Assembly (NCBI GenBank): GCA_963705325.1 | Contig: OY970069.1 | Span: 2,046,001 to 2,110,000 of the forward strand | Origin: DATARH01 sp963705325 | GTDB lineage: Bacteria; Pseudomonadota; Alphaproteobacteria; ATCC43930; CGMCC-115725 | Direction of reading: 5' to 3' | DNA: 64,000 nucleotides | Part shown: positions 43,498-52,376 of the stretch, in pieces | Numbering within the stretch: the stretch's first letter is position 1 | Layout: each line of letters begins with the position of its first letter | Made by a program: the position numbers and the translations under genes | The notes under the pieces: model-generated | The model's database searches: none | Told to the model about the DNA's origin: nothing | What the model saw: only the letters and a program-made list of their open reading frames with translations

Positions 43498-44655
43498 ATG
43501 CCGCCGAGGGAAGCTCCCGAGGGAGAGCGTGATCCCGGACCCGCGCCGTCGCTCCAGCCTGAGCCGCGAACCCCCTATATCGTCATCGAGTTGGAGGTGG
43601 TGCGGCAGCGTTACGCAGCGCTTCGGCAAATGCTCCCGGCGGCGTCGATCTATTATGCAGTGAAGGCGAACCCCGAGGCGCCGGTGATCGCGGCGCTGGC
43701 GGCGCTGGGCGCCAATTTTGACATTGCCAGCGAGGGCGAATTGAGGCGCTGTCGTGAAGCCGGGATCGATGCGGATCGCCTCTCCTTCGGCAACACGATC
43801 AAGCGCGAGAGCGAGATCGCCGATGCCGCCGCATCCGGCATCGATCTCTTCGCGTTCGACAGCCCGGCGGAGCTCGATAAGCTGGCGCGCCGCGCCCCGG
43901 GCTCTCGCGTATTTTGCCGGCTGCTGATCGAGAACCGCGGCGCCGAGTGGCCGCTGTCGCGGAAATTCGGTTGTGACGCGCATGTTGCCGCTGACCTCCT
44001 GATCGAAGCGAAGCGACGTGGACTGCATCCCATTGGCGTATCATTCCATGTCGGCTCGCAGCAGACCGATCCTGGGCAATGGCCCAACGCGATCGGCCAT
44101 GCGGCCTGGATCTTTCGTGCCTGTGCCCATCGCGGGCTAAACTTGGAGCTGCTCAATTTGGGCGGCGGATTGCCGGCGCATTATCGCGGCGCAGTACCGC
44201 CGCTCGAGTCCTATGTCGATGCGATCGAGGCGGGCCTTGCTCACGAGTTTGGCGGCAACCGGCCACGTCTGCTGGTCGAACCGGGGCGCTATCTGGTGGG
44301 CGATGCCGGGACGCTGCGAGCCGAAATTTTGCTGATCTCGCGAAAATCGCCGCGTGAGCACGCCCGCTGGGTCTATCTAGACGCCGGTCGGTTCAACGGC
44401 CTGCCGGAGACCGAGGCTGAGCGCATTCACTACCGCATCCGCACGCCGCGCGACGGTGGCGCCTGCGGCCCGGTGATCCTGGCGGGGCCGACCTGCGACA
44501 GCAGCGACATCCTCTATCGGCGGCACCCCTATGAGCTGCCGCTCGACCTGGAAATCGGTGACCGGATCGATTTTCTTTCCACAGGCGCCTACACGGCCAG
44601 CTACGCAGCGGTGGAGTTCAATGGTTTCGCTCCGATCCAAACCTATTGCGTATGA
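43498..44655 (+). CDS. PLP-dependent ornithine/diaminopimelate-type decarboxylase
   Basis: 385 residues from ATG 43498. Fold-type III (group IV) amino-acid decarboxylase: PLP Lys in YYAVKANPE, PLP-phosphate site GGGLPAHY, VEPGRYLVGDAG, catalytic Cys in GPTCDSSD. The sequence favours basic amino acids such as ornithine or lysine, giving a polyamine; the exact substrate is not readable. It overlaps the next gene by 35 bases. Confidence 0.88.
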   Translation: MPPREAPEGERDPGPAPSLQPEPRTPYIVIELEVVRQRYAALRQMLPAASIYYAVKANPEAPVIAALAALGANFDIASEGELRRCREAGIDADRLSFGNTIKRESEIADAAASGIDLFAFDSPAELDKLARRAPGSRVFCRLLIENRGAEWPLSRKFGCDAHVAADLLIEAKRRGLHPIGVSFHVGSQQTDPGQWPNAIGHAAWIFRACAHRGLNLELLNLGGGLPAHYRGAVPPLESYVDAIEAGLAHEFGGNRPRLLVEPGRYLVGDAGTLRAEILLISRKSPREHARWVYLDAGRFNGLPETEAERIHYRIRTPRDGGACGPVILAGPTCDSSDILYRRHPYELPLDLEIGDRIDFLSTGAYTASYAAVEFNGFAPIQTYCV

Positions 44656-46000
44656 CCCCCCGATTGCGGAGCGGCGCCGCGTCCTGATCCTTGGCGCGGC
44701 CGGGCGCGACTTCCACAACTTCAACGTTGTCTATCGCGACGACCCGATGACGCGGGTGGTTGCTTTCACCGCCGCGCAAATCCCCGGCATCGCCGGGCGG
44801 CGGTATCCGGTCTCGCTGGCCGGTGACCTTTATCCCGACGGCATCGCCATCGCAGACGAAAGCGCGTTGGAGGACATCTGCTGCGCCGAGGCGGTCGATG
44901 AGGTCGTCTTCGCCTATAGCGATGTGCCGCACGAACAGGTGATGCACCTGGGCTCACGCGCGCTCTCGGTCGGCGCCGATTTCACCCTGCTCGGCCCTCG
45001 GAGCACGATGCTGACCAGCACGCGTCCGGTCATCGCCGTCACCGCGGTGCGCACCGGTTGCGGTAAGTCGCAAATCGCGCGCTGGTTATCGCGATATCTG
45101 CGCGCTCGCGGCAAGCGGGTCGCGATGCTGCGCCACCCGATGCCCTATGGCGATCTCGCGGCCGAGCGGGTGCAGCGCTTTGCCGCGATGGCCGATCTCG
45201 ACCGCGCCAGCGTCACCGCCGAGGAGCGCGAGGAATATGAGCCGCACATCGCCGCCGGCAATATCGTCTTCGCCGGCGTCGACTACGCGGCGATCCTCGC
45301 CGCGGCCGAGACGGAGGCCGACATCGTCGTCTGGGATGGCGGCAACAATGACTTCCCCTTCATCCGGCCCGACCTGCAGATCGCCGTCGCCGACGCGCTG
45401 CGGCCGGCGCAAGTAACAATGCACCATCCGGGCGAAACGGTTGCGCGAATGGCCGACATCCTGGTGGTCAACAAGGTCGATGCGGCGGCTCCGCGGGATA
45501 TCGACGCACTCACCGAACGATTGCGAGCGGTAAATCCGCGGGCGTCGATCGTGCGGGCCGCCTCACCGGTGCGCCTAGATGATCCCGAAGCCGTGCGCGG
45601 ACGGCGCGTTCTCGTCATCGAAGACGGCCCGACCATCACCCATGGCGGGATGGCGTACGGCGCCGGCTATGTCGCGGCGCGTGCCGCCGGTGCCGCGGAG
45701 ATCGTCGATCCGCGCCAGGCCGCCGCTCCGGAAATCCGCCGGGTATACGAGGCCTATCCGCATATCGGCCCAGTGCTACCGGCGGTTGGGTATAATCGGG
45801 CGCAGCTTGCCGCGCTCGAAGCGACCATCAACGCCGCGGCGGTTGATGTCGTGATCGCCGCGACGCCGATCGATATCGGTCACCTCGTGCGGCTCCAGGC
45901 ACCGGTGGTCAGGGCGCGCTACGAATTCGCCGATGTGGGAACGCCGACGCTGGGCTCACTGATCGACGGATTCCTGTCAGGGCAAGAAGCCGGGATATAG
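44621..46000 (+). CDS. Cyclic 2,3-diphosphoglycerate synthetase-like P-loop protein
   Basis: 459 residues from ATG 44621, inside the end of the decarboxylase gene. An N-terminal Rossmann domain (RRVLILGAAGRDFHNFNVVY, GRRYPVSLAGDLYPDGIAI) is followed by a P-loop GTPase/kinase domain (ITAV-type VRTGCGKSQIARWLSRYLRA, VVWDGGNNDFPF, ILVVNKVDA). In methanogens the homologue makes the osmolyte cyclic 2,3-diphosphoglycerate; bacterial relatives are uncharacterised and often sit by carbamate or polyamine genes. Translational coupling to a decarboxylase suggests joint function. Confidence 0.85.
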   Translation: MVSLRSKPIAYDPPIAERRRVLILGAAGRDFHNFNVVYRDDPMTRVVAFTAAQIPGIAGRRYPVSLAGDLYPDGIAIADESALEDICCAEAVDEVVFAYSDVPHEQVMHLGSRALSVGADFTLLGPRSTMLTSTRPVIAVTAVRTGCGKSQIARWLSRYLRARGKRVAMLRHPMPYGDLAAERVQRFAAMADLDRASVTAEEREEYEPHIAAGNIVFAGVDYAAILAAAETEADIVVWDGGNNDFPFIRPDLQIAVADALRPAQVTMHHPGETVARMADILVVNKVDAAAPRDIDALTERLRAVNPRASIVRAASPVRLDDPEAVRGRRVLVIEDGPTITHGGMAYGAGYVAARAAGAAEIVDPRQAAAPEIRRVYEAYPHIGPVLPAVGYNRAQLAALEATINAAAVDVVIAATPIDIGHLVRLQAPVVRARYEFADVGTPTLGSLIDGFLSGQEAGI

Positions 46001-46038
46001 CGCAGGGGCCGTGGCCGCAATTTGAAACAGCCGGCCGC

Positions 46039-46052
46039 TTGACATGAATCAA
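46039..46052. promoter_or_regulatory. Fnr/FixK-type box upstream of DUF190
   Basis: TTGACATGAATCAA. Centre is about 56 bases from the ATG at 46102. A start of transcription 41 bases on would leave a 15-base leader, as in class II Fnr promoters. Confidence 0.75.
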
Positions 46053-46101
46053 GGTCGTCGCGCGAACTTGGTCCTAGCCTTGGCCGAACCTTGCGGAGGC
46101 G

Positions 46102-46440
46102 ATGATGCCGAATTGGACCGGCGCGACGGCATTGCAAATCTTGATCAGCGACGATGACACACACGAGGGTCGCCCACTCTATGAGGCGATCGTCCGGGCG
46201 GCGCGGGAGGCGCATCTTGCCGGCGCCAAGGTCACGCGCGGGGTCACCGGGTATGGCAGATCGGGCCATATCCACGAGACTTGGCGGGGCTTTTCGTATG
46301 ACCTCCCGGTCGTTGTGGAAATCATCGACACCGACGCAAAGATCGAGGCCTTTCTGCCGACGTTGGAGCTCCTGCGCAGTGGCGCGTTGGTCACCCGGCA
46401 CCGCGTTGAGGTTCTCGGACCGTCCGACACCGGCGGCTGA
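46102..46440 (+). CDS. DUF190 (PII-like) protein
   Basis: 112 residues; GGAGG just upstream. Typical blocks: LQILISDDDTHEGRPLYEAI, AREAHLAGAKVTRGVTGYG, VVVEIIDTDAKIEAFLPTLE. DUF190 proteins have a ferredoxin-like PII fold and often act with CrcB fluoride channels or CBS proteins. Here it is directly downstream of an Fnr-type box and followed by ChaB. Confidence 0.9.
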   Translation: MMPNWTGATALQILISDDDTHEGRPLYEAIVRAAREAHLAGAKVTRGVTGYGRSGHIHETWRGFSYDLPVVVEIIDTDAKIEAFLPTLELLRSGALVTRHRVEVLGPSDTGG

Positions 46441-46459
46441 GGCGTCGGCATAGCCCCCG

Positions 46460-46669
46460 ATGCCCTACGCGACGCTCGACGATCTCCCGCAGTCGATCCA
46501 GCGTCTTCCCTGGCACGCGCAGGAGATATTCCGCGCCGCATTCAACGCGGCGTGGCGGTCCTACGCGGATCGAGGGCCTCAAGCGCAGGAAGAAATCGCC
46601 CATCGCGTTGCCTGGGCGGCCGTCAAGAAGCGCTACCGCAAGGTTGGAGACGTCTGGATCGCGAAGTAG
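46460..46669 (+). CDS. ChaB family protein
   Basis: 69 residues: LDDLPQSIQRLPWHAQEIFR, AFNAAWRSYAD, HRVAWAAVKKRYRKVGDVWI. Full-length ChaB, a small helical protein linked to cation transport and stress, of uncertain function. It lies 19 bases after DUF190. The last 47 bases overlap the convergent kinase-like gene. Confidence 0.9.
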   Translation: MPYATLDDLPQSIQRLPWHAQEIFRAAFNAAWRSYADRGPQAQEEIAHRVAWAAVKKRYRKVGDVWIAK

Positions 46670-47780
46670 GCGAGGCCGACCGGCCGGAGCGCGTCCCGAG
46701 CGGAAGCCGGCGGCACGCCTTTGCCGCGATCGCGAGGTAAGAGGCGGCGCGAGCGAGCCATTCCTCTCGGCTCCGCGTTCCCGGCTCGGCGATATGGTCG
46801 ACCGCGAGGCGGGTGCGAACCACGGCGTTCAGCGCCGTATAGAAGGAAAGAAGCATTAGTGGTGGTCTATCGCCGGTGCGCTCGCGGTAGCGTCGCATCA
46901 GCCGATGCGCGATTAGCGATCTGCCCAGGCGATCGCATTCGAGAGCGAGGAACGCGATTTCGCAGACTGGATCGAGCTGGCGCAAATCGGGGCGGAACTC
47001 GATGCAGTCTATGATCTGCGGTATGCCGTCGATGTACACGTGTTCCGGGCGCAAATCGCCGTGCCCGTCGACTAGCCGCCGCTCAGCTATGCGCCTGCGA
47101 AACAGCGCGGCGCGGCGCGACAAAAAGGCATCGATGCTTCGTACGACAGGCGTCGCGATGCTACGCAACCTAGGTTCGCCAAGCCGCGAGAGCGAAGCGA
47201 GCAGCTGCCGCAATTCGCCGCGGATTTGGGCGAGGTGCGCCGGTGCGGTCAAAGCCGCCCGGGGCGCGCCCGCGAAGAAGCCGGCGAGACGATGCGCCAC
47301 CGCCTCCAATTCTCCATAGTGCCAATTGCCTTCGACGAGGCGCCTGTCCAGCATGCTGCCAGCGTTAAGGCGAACCATCTTCACCAGCCAGTCGACTGGC
47401 GTGCCGGAGCCGCCCAGTTTCAGCGCGCCGTCCGGTTCCCGCGTCAGCGCGACGATGCCCAAATAAATGTCGGATGCCAGACGTCGATTGAGGCGTATCT
47501 CGACCAGCGCGTTGCGTAATCGCCGGTCAACCGAGCGGAAGTCGAACCCTTCGCCATGCGCAGGTTTCTTCAGCTTGTAGGCGTGCTTCTCGGTCAGGAA
47601 GACCCATGAAAAATGGGTCTCCGCGACCTCGATCGTCTCTTCTCGACCGGGATAGCTTCTCGGATCGCGCAGGAAGCGGACTTTTTCGGTTATCGTGACA
47701 TCGCCTGCCAAGGCATCTTCCTCGACGACGGCGTTGCCTGGCGGACCGTCCGGCATGATCATCGGGTCGGGGCTAGGCAC
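46623..47780 (-). CDS. Aminoglycoside-phosphotransferase-like kinase
   Basis: 385 residues. Protein-kinase-like APH fold: KLKKPAHGEGFDF, catalytic LVDGHGDLRPEHVYI, metal-binding IIDCIEF. The usual Asn of HGDxxxxN is His here, as I expect in the COG2187 group. Those proteins normally carry a C-terminal P-loop kinase domain, which is absent, so this is a single-domain form. GTG 47780 overlaps the end of the upstream NAPRTase gene. The substrate is unknown; not evidence of drug resistance. Confidence 0.8.
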   Translation of the reverse strand: MPSPDPMIMPDGPPGNAVVEEDALAGDVTITEKVRFLRDPRSYPGREETIEVAETHFSWVFLTEKHAYKLKKPAHGEGFDFRSVDRRLRNALVEIRLNRRLASDIYLGIVALTREPDGALKLGGSGTPVDWLVKMVRLNAGSMLDRRLVEGNWHYGELEAVAHRLAGFFAGAPRAALTAPAHLAQIRGELRQLLASLSRLGEPRLRSIATPVVRSIDAFLSRRAALFRRRIAERRLVDGHGDLRPEHVYIDGIPQIIDCIEFRPDLRQLDPVCEIAFLALECDRLGRSLIAHRLMRRYRERTGDRPPLMLLSFYTALNAVVRTRLAVDHIAEPGTRSREEWLARAASYLAIAAKACRRLPLGTRSGRSASPTSRSRRLQPCGSAS

Positions 47781-49116
47781 CTGGAGCCGCCGTGTCCTTG
47801 TGGTCTAGCTCGGCGGCGAGGTTGCGCAGGCGCTGGGAAATCTCGACGGGGTAGGCGAACGGCTCCAGCCGCTTGAGCGCCGCCGGCAATCGCGCAAGCT
47901 GATCTCGAGCATGGTCCCGGGTCTCTTGCAGAGACGGCGCGGGCGCAATCCGGCGTCCGGCGCGCATCATCGGCTGCAGCAGCATGGTGCCCTCGCCGCG
48001 CTCCGCTTCCAGCGTCACGATGTCGCCCGCAAACTCCCCGCCTGGCTGGACCGACCGCCAGACCTGTTTTCGGCCCGGCCAGGTCGCCTTGCCGTGCGAC
48101 CGCTTCCGCCGCGGCACGCCGGCATATTCCTGCAGCTTGTAAGCGCAATCGAGCGCCGGCGCATCGGACGACGTGGTCAGGCTGGTGCCGACGCCAAACG
48201 AATCGATCGGCGCATCGCGCAGCGCGAGCACTTGGTTCTCGTCGAGCCCGCCGCTCGCGACGATCGTGATTTGCGGTAGACCGGCGGCATCGAGGATTTG
48301 GCGGACCTTGCGCGCTTCCGCGCCAAGATCGCCGCTGTCGATCCGCACGCCCGAGACGGCAATCCCTTCAGCGGCGAGGCGCTGCGCCAGGTCGGCCACG
48401 CGTCTTGCTGCGCGCTCTGTGTCGTAGGTGTCGATCAACAGGACGAGATCGCGCGGGCGTGAGCGGGCAAAATGCTCGAAGGCCACGGACTCGTCGTCAT
48501 GCACTTGGATGAAGGAATGAGCCATCGTGCCCCTGACCGGGATGCCGAACTCGATCCCGGCGGCGAGCGTTGCTGTGCCGGCGAACCCGGCGATATAGCT
48601 CGCCCGCGCCGCGAGCATCCCCGCCTCGGCGCCGTGCGCGCGTCGCAACCCGAAATCGATCAGCGGCTTGCCATCGGCGGCCAGTACCAGCCGCGCCGCC
48701 TTGGAGGCGATGACAGTCTCGAAATGGAGGAGGTTGATCAGTCGGGTCTCGACCAGCTGAGCCTGCGGCAGCGGCGCGACCACCCGCAGGATCGGCTCGT
48801 TGGGAAAGAACGCGGTCCCCTCGGGGAGCGCGTCGACATCGCCGGTAAAGCGAAGACCGCGGAGATAATCGAGCAGCTGGTCAGGGAAGCTCGCCAGGCC
48901 GCGCAAGCGCGCGATGTCGGCTTCGGAGAAGGCCATGTTTTCGAGATAGGACAGCGCCTGCTCCAAACCGGCCGCCATCAGGAAACCGCGCTGCGCCGGT
49001 AATTTGCGCACGAACAGCTCGAATACCGCCGTGTCGGTCATCCCGTGATCGAGATAGGCCGCCAGCATGTTGAGCTGATACAGGTCGGTCAGCAGCGGGG
49101 TTCGCTCAATGTCCAT
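47773..49116 (-). CDS. pncB: Nicotinate phosphoribosyltransferase
   Basis: 447 residues from ATG 49116 (GGGAGAAC upstream). Joins nicotinate to PRPP to make nicotinate mononucleotide for NAD salvage. Motifs: LLTDLYQLNMLAAYLDHGM, IDFGLRRAHGAEAGMLAARA, GTMAHSFIQVH (active-site His), DSFGVGTSLTTSSDAP. Complete and well conserved. PRPP is probably supplied by the PRPP synthase at 55039. It lies in the minus-strand series running from 54813. Confidence 0.92.
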   Translation of the reverse strand: MDIERTPLLTDLYQLNMLAAYLDHGMTDTAVFELFVRKLPAQRGFLMAAGLEQALSYLENMAFSEADIARLRGLASFPDQLLDYLRGLRFTGDVDALPEGTAFFPNEPILRVVAPLPQAQLVETRLINLLHFETVIASKAARLVLAADGKPLIDFGLRRAHGAEAGMLAARASYIAGFAGTATLAAGIEFGIPVRGTMAHSFIQVHDDESVAFEHFARSRPRDLVLLIDTYDTERAARRVADLAQRLAAEGIAVSGVRIDSGDLGAEARKVRQILDAAGLPQITIVASGGLDENQVLALRDAPIDSFGVGTSLTTSSDAPALDCAYKLQEYAGVPRRKRSHGKATWPGRKQVWRSVQPGGEFAGDIVTLEAERGEGTMLLQPMMRAGRRIAPAPSLQETRDHARDQLARLPAALKRLEPFAYPVEISQRLRNLAAELDHKDTAAPGA

Positions 49117-49220
49117 ATGTTCTCCCGCTGGTGCGGTCGGCGGCATCAATAGGCGATCCAACGCCCTTGGCGTTTGATTTAGCGCAACTCCACACGCGGG
49201 TGTCAGCGGACAGGGCTGAA

Positions 49221-51899
49221 TCAATGCGCGCGGCCGAGCTCCGCCACCGCGTCGTGCAGCGTCTTGGCGATCCGTGCGTACCGCTCCTCCGGGCTCCCGC
49301 CCGCCGGCGCATGAAACTCGATTGGAGCGCCGAACCGGATAGCAACCGGGCACCGTCGCGGCCACCAGCGCCCGCGCGGCAGCGCGTCAAAGGTGCCGCG
49401 GATATGCGCGGGCACCACCGGCCGTCCCAACTCGATGACGATCTTGCCGATCCCGGGAAGAAAGTGTTGAAGCTCGCCAGTCGGTGATCGCCATCCCTCG
49501 GGGAACCAGATCAGGGAACTGCCGGCCGCGAGGATCGCCGTCGCGCGCGCTAGCACCTCGGCCGGCTTTCGCTCGTCGACGGGAAAGACGTGCAGCGCGC
49601 GCCAAAATGCCCCCGACAGCGGAATCCAAAACAAATACGCCGCGTCGCCGCCCCAAAACACTTTGCGCATATGGCGGTACGGCAAAGCGGCGGCGAGGGC
49701 GAGCGGATCGAGATCGCTCACGTGATTGGCGACGACGATATAACCGCCACGCGGCGGAAGCACGCCCCGCCCCGCTACTCGCAGCCGAAAGACGAGGCGC
49801 ATGATCAGCCAGGCGATGCCGTAAGCGGCCAATCCCACGAACCTGCCTACCGGGCCAATGGGCAGTGGCGGTGACGGCGACGGCCCTGCCTCCCCGCTGC
49901 TGGCCGGCATTTGGGCCGCTTTGGTGATCACCTGCAGGAGGTCGCGCACGGTTTCGGCTTCGGTGAGTTCGGCCTCGCCGACCCGAATGTGAAAGCGGGC
50001 CTCTAGTTCGAGGGCCAGCGACAGCCGCTCCAGCGAGTCGATGCCGAGATCGAGAAGCGGACTCGCGTCGAGCGACGAGAAGCGCGCCGGATAGCGCGTC
50101 TTCAGCAGCTCCCACGCTTCGCGGGCCGGCGAGGTGGCGAGGAAGGCGCGATCCTCGGCCGAAAGTTCTTCGGATGGCGGAGGTGCGACGCCCGAGCGCG
50201 CTTGGCGGTAAAGTTCGGGTAGGAGAAACCGCCGGTATTTCCCCAGCCGCGTGCGCGGCAGCGGCGCTCGGGCGATGGCGAACCCTGAGAGCCGCTGATA
50301 AGCGGGCAAGTCGCGCGAAATCTCGCCGAGCGACACCCTCAGCGTGTCCTCGATCGAGGGCCGGCCGGCCGCGCGCATCGCCTCGAGGTTGGGCCGGACC
50401 AGCGCGACGAGCGCCCCTCCTTGCTCCAGCACCGCGATTTCCTCGATGAACGGCGAGTCGGCGTATTTCCGTTCGAGATCCTCGGGAAAGAAATGCTTGC
50501 CTCCGCCGAGGACGATCAGCTCTGTCGCCCTGCCGGTCACCGAGAGAAACCCATCGGCATCGAGGGTCCCAAGATCGCCCGTGCGGAACCAGCCGTCGGC
50601 GGTAAAAGCCGCCTGCGTGGCTTTGGGGTTGTTGCGATAGCCGGAAAAAACGTTCGGCCCTTTGAGCTCGATCTCGCCGACGCCCGCGGCATCAGGCGCC
50701 GCGATGCGAATCTCGCCATGCTGGAGCGCTCGCCCCTCGCTGCCGATGCGCTGGCGGTGGGGCAGGTTGCCAGTGAACATCGATGCGGTCTCGGCCAGCC
50801 CGTATCCGCTCAAGACGAGCCAGCCAAGCGCCTCCAGCTTCCACGCGAGGTCCGGGTCGATCCGGGCGCCGCCGGCAACGAGAAGCCGCAGATCTGGCGC
50901 GAACCGCCCGTGCAAGCCGCGGAAGAGCCGTCGGCCGACCCGGACGCCGAGGTGGCGCCGTAGCCAAAGGGACCCCGCAAGAAGCGTTCTAAAGCCGTAA
51001 CGGAGCCAGACGCCGCGCCCCGCGATCCCGGCGTCGAGCGCGGCGAAGATCGCCGCGTAAAGTCGGGGCACGCCGACAACCGCGCTCACTCGTGCCATCC
51101 GTAATGCGTGTGCGAGTTCGGTGCCGGCCACCGCCTCGGGCAGGACCACGGTTGCGCCGCTGACCAGCGGCATCAGCAATCCGATGACGAACGGGTAGGC
51201 GTGATGGAGCGGCAGCGGCAGCAGCACTCGGTCGGCCGGCCCGATCAGGCGTTCTGCGCGCAGAGCGCCGAGATTGGCCCAGATGTTCGCGCTAGTCAGG
51301 GTAAAGCCCTTGGGCGCCCCGGTTGTCCCTGAGGTGTAGACCAGCATCGCTGGATCGTCCCATCCGACCACCGGGAGGGGAGCCGGCTTCTCGGCAAGGA
51401 GGTCTCGCCAGTCACTCGGCGTTGCTGCGCCGCCGTCGGATCGGTCGATGACGAAAATGGCGAGGCGGCTCTCCAACTGCTTCAGCACGATGGCATGCCC
51501 AGGCGCCGCGAACAGCCATTCACAACCGGCGTCCCGCAGGATCGCTGCGGCATCTTGTGGTCCGGCGAGGTCGTCGATCGTGATCGCAAGAGCGCCAATC
51601 GCGCCGATCGCCAGCCGAATGATGACCCACTCGGGGGAATTGGGCGCCCATAAGGCTACCGGCGTGCCGGGTTCGATACCGGCGGCCACCAGCCCGCTCG
51701 CCAGCCGCAGGCTCTTGTCGACGAGATCGGCATAAGTCCAGGTCTGCGGCTGCCCGTCCGCAAAGCAGATCAGGGCGGGGTGCGATCTCCGCGCGCTCAT
51801 TTCGTCGAGCAGCGTGCGAAACGTCCAGCCGTCGGTCACGGTGTGCCGTCGGTCGTCGTCGGCCGCCTCATCGATGGCGATCGCGGCTTCCTGCGCCAT
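49221..51899 (-). CDS. Fused acyl-CoA/ACP ligase, acyl carrier protein and acyltransferase
   Basis: 892 residues from ATG 51899 (alternative start at 51980). Three domains in one chain: AMP-forming ligase (about 1-540; MLVYTSGTTGAPKGFT, LSGYGLAETAS, WFRTGDLG); a phosphopantetheine carrier (about 590-670; LLDLGIDSLERLSLALELE with the DSL Ser); a PlsC-type acyltransferase (about 690-890; NHVSDLDP HxxxxD box and WFPEGWRS). The enzyme can activate free fatty acid, hold it on its own carrier and move it to a lysolipid. E. coli Aas has the reverse order and no carrier domain. Confidence 0.88.
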   Translation of the reverse strand: MAQEAAIAIDEAADDDRRHTVTDGWTFRTLLDEMSARRSHPALICFADGQPQTWTYADLVDKSLRLASGLVAAGIEPGTPVALWAPNSPEWVIIRLAIGAIGALAITIDDLAGPQDAAAILRDAGCEWLFAAPGHAIVLKQLESRLAIFVIDRSDGGAATPSDWRDLLAEKPAPLPVVGWDDPAMLVYTSGTTGAPKGFTLTSANIWANLGALRAERLIGPADRVLLPLPLHHAYPFVIGLLMPLVSGATVVLPEAVAGTELAHALRMARVSAVVGVPRLYAAIFAALDAGIAGRGVWLRYGFRTLLAGSLWLRRHLGVRVGRRLFRGLHGRFAPDLRLLVAGGARIDPDLAWKLEALGWLVLSGYGLAETASMFTGNLPHRQRIGSEGRALQHGEIRIAAPDAAGVGEIELKGPNVFSGYRNNPKATQAAFTADGWFRTGDLGTLDADGFLSVTGRATELIVLGGGKHFFPEDLERKYADSPFIEEIAVLEQGGALVALVRPNLEAMRAAGRPSIEDTLRVSLGEISRDLPAYQRLSGFAIARAPLPRTRLGKYRRFLLPELYRQARSGVAPPPSEELSAEDRAFLATSPAREAWELLKTRYPARFSSLDASPLLDLGIDSLERLSLALELEARFHIRVGEAELTEAETVRDLLQVITKAAQMPASSGEAGPSPSPPLPIGPVGRFVGLAAYGIAWLIMRLVFRLRVAGRGVLPPRGGYIVVANHVSDLDPLALAAALPYRHMRKVFWGGDAAYLFWIPLSGAFWRALHVFPVDERKPAEVLARATAILAAGSSLIWFPEGWRSPTGELQHFLPGIGKIVIELGRPVVPAHIRGTFDALPRGRWWPRRCPVAIRFGAPIEFHAPAGGSPEERYARIAKTLHDAVAELGRAH

Positions 51900-51939
51900 C
51901 ACGCTTCGCGTCGCGGCGGCCTGAACAGCCAGTAGCTGA

Positions 51940-52326
51940 TCACGAAATGATCGCCGCGAGCACGATCGCGGCGACCCCAATCCGCGCCGCGAGTGCCCAG
52001 AGCAAATTGGTCAGCGGCCCGATCGCCTTGTCGAGGTCGTCTGGGCAGCCTGGCCGCCCGGACCAAGGTCGGTGCTGAACCTGGAGGCTAACGCCAACCA
52101 CGGCGCTCAGCATGCCGTTGACCAGGCATCCGCGTGCCCATACGGATTTTGCCGAACCCGCTCGCGCGGTGAGCAACATCCCAGTTAGGGTGCCCAGCAA
52201 AACAAGGGCCGATGAAGCCGCCCCTACAGGCGCTTTTGCGCTCGCGGCGAAAACCGCAAGCAATAGGACTATGGGAACCCCCGTGGCGGCGAGGGCGAAG
52301 CTACGACTGCGTGTGTAGCGCGGCAT
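51940..52326 (-). CDS. Hypothetical four-helix membrane protein
   Basis: 128 residues. Hydrophobic segments: FALAATGVPIVLLLAVFAA, ALVLLGTLTGMLLTA, VNGMLSAVVGVSLQV and ALAARIGVAAIVLAAIIS. A Cys pair (GCL, GCP) is present. No family recognised. It lies between the ligase fusion and the oxidoreductase in the same direction. Confidence 0.6.
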   Translation of the reverse strand: MPRYTRSRSFALAATGVPIVLLLAVFAASAKAPVGAASSALVLLGTLTGMLLTARAGSAKSVWARGCLVNGMLSAVVGVSLQVQHRPWSGRPGCPDDLDKAIGPLTNLLWALAARIGVAAIVLAAIIS

Positions 52327-52376
52327 CGTCGCGAGTAGCCTTTCAGCAATTGCCTATCGAAACCGGCCGATTGGTT

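Noticed and set aside
46623..47780. Aminoglycoside resistance gene
   Set aside because: It has the APH fold but a changed catalytic loop and the context of a chromosomal stress operon; it belongs to a metabolite-kinase group, not a known resistance family.
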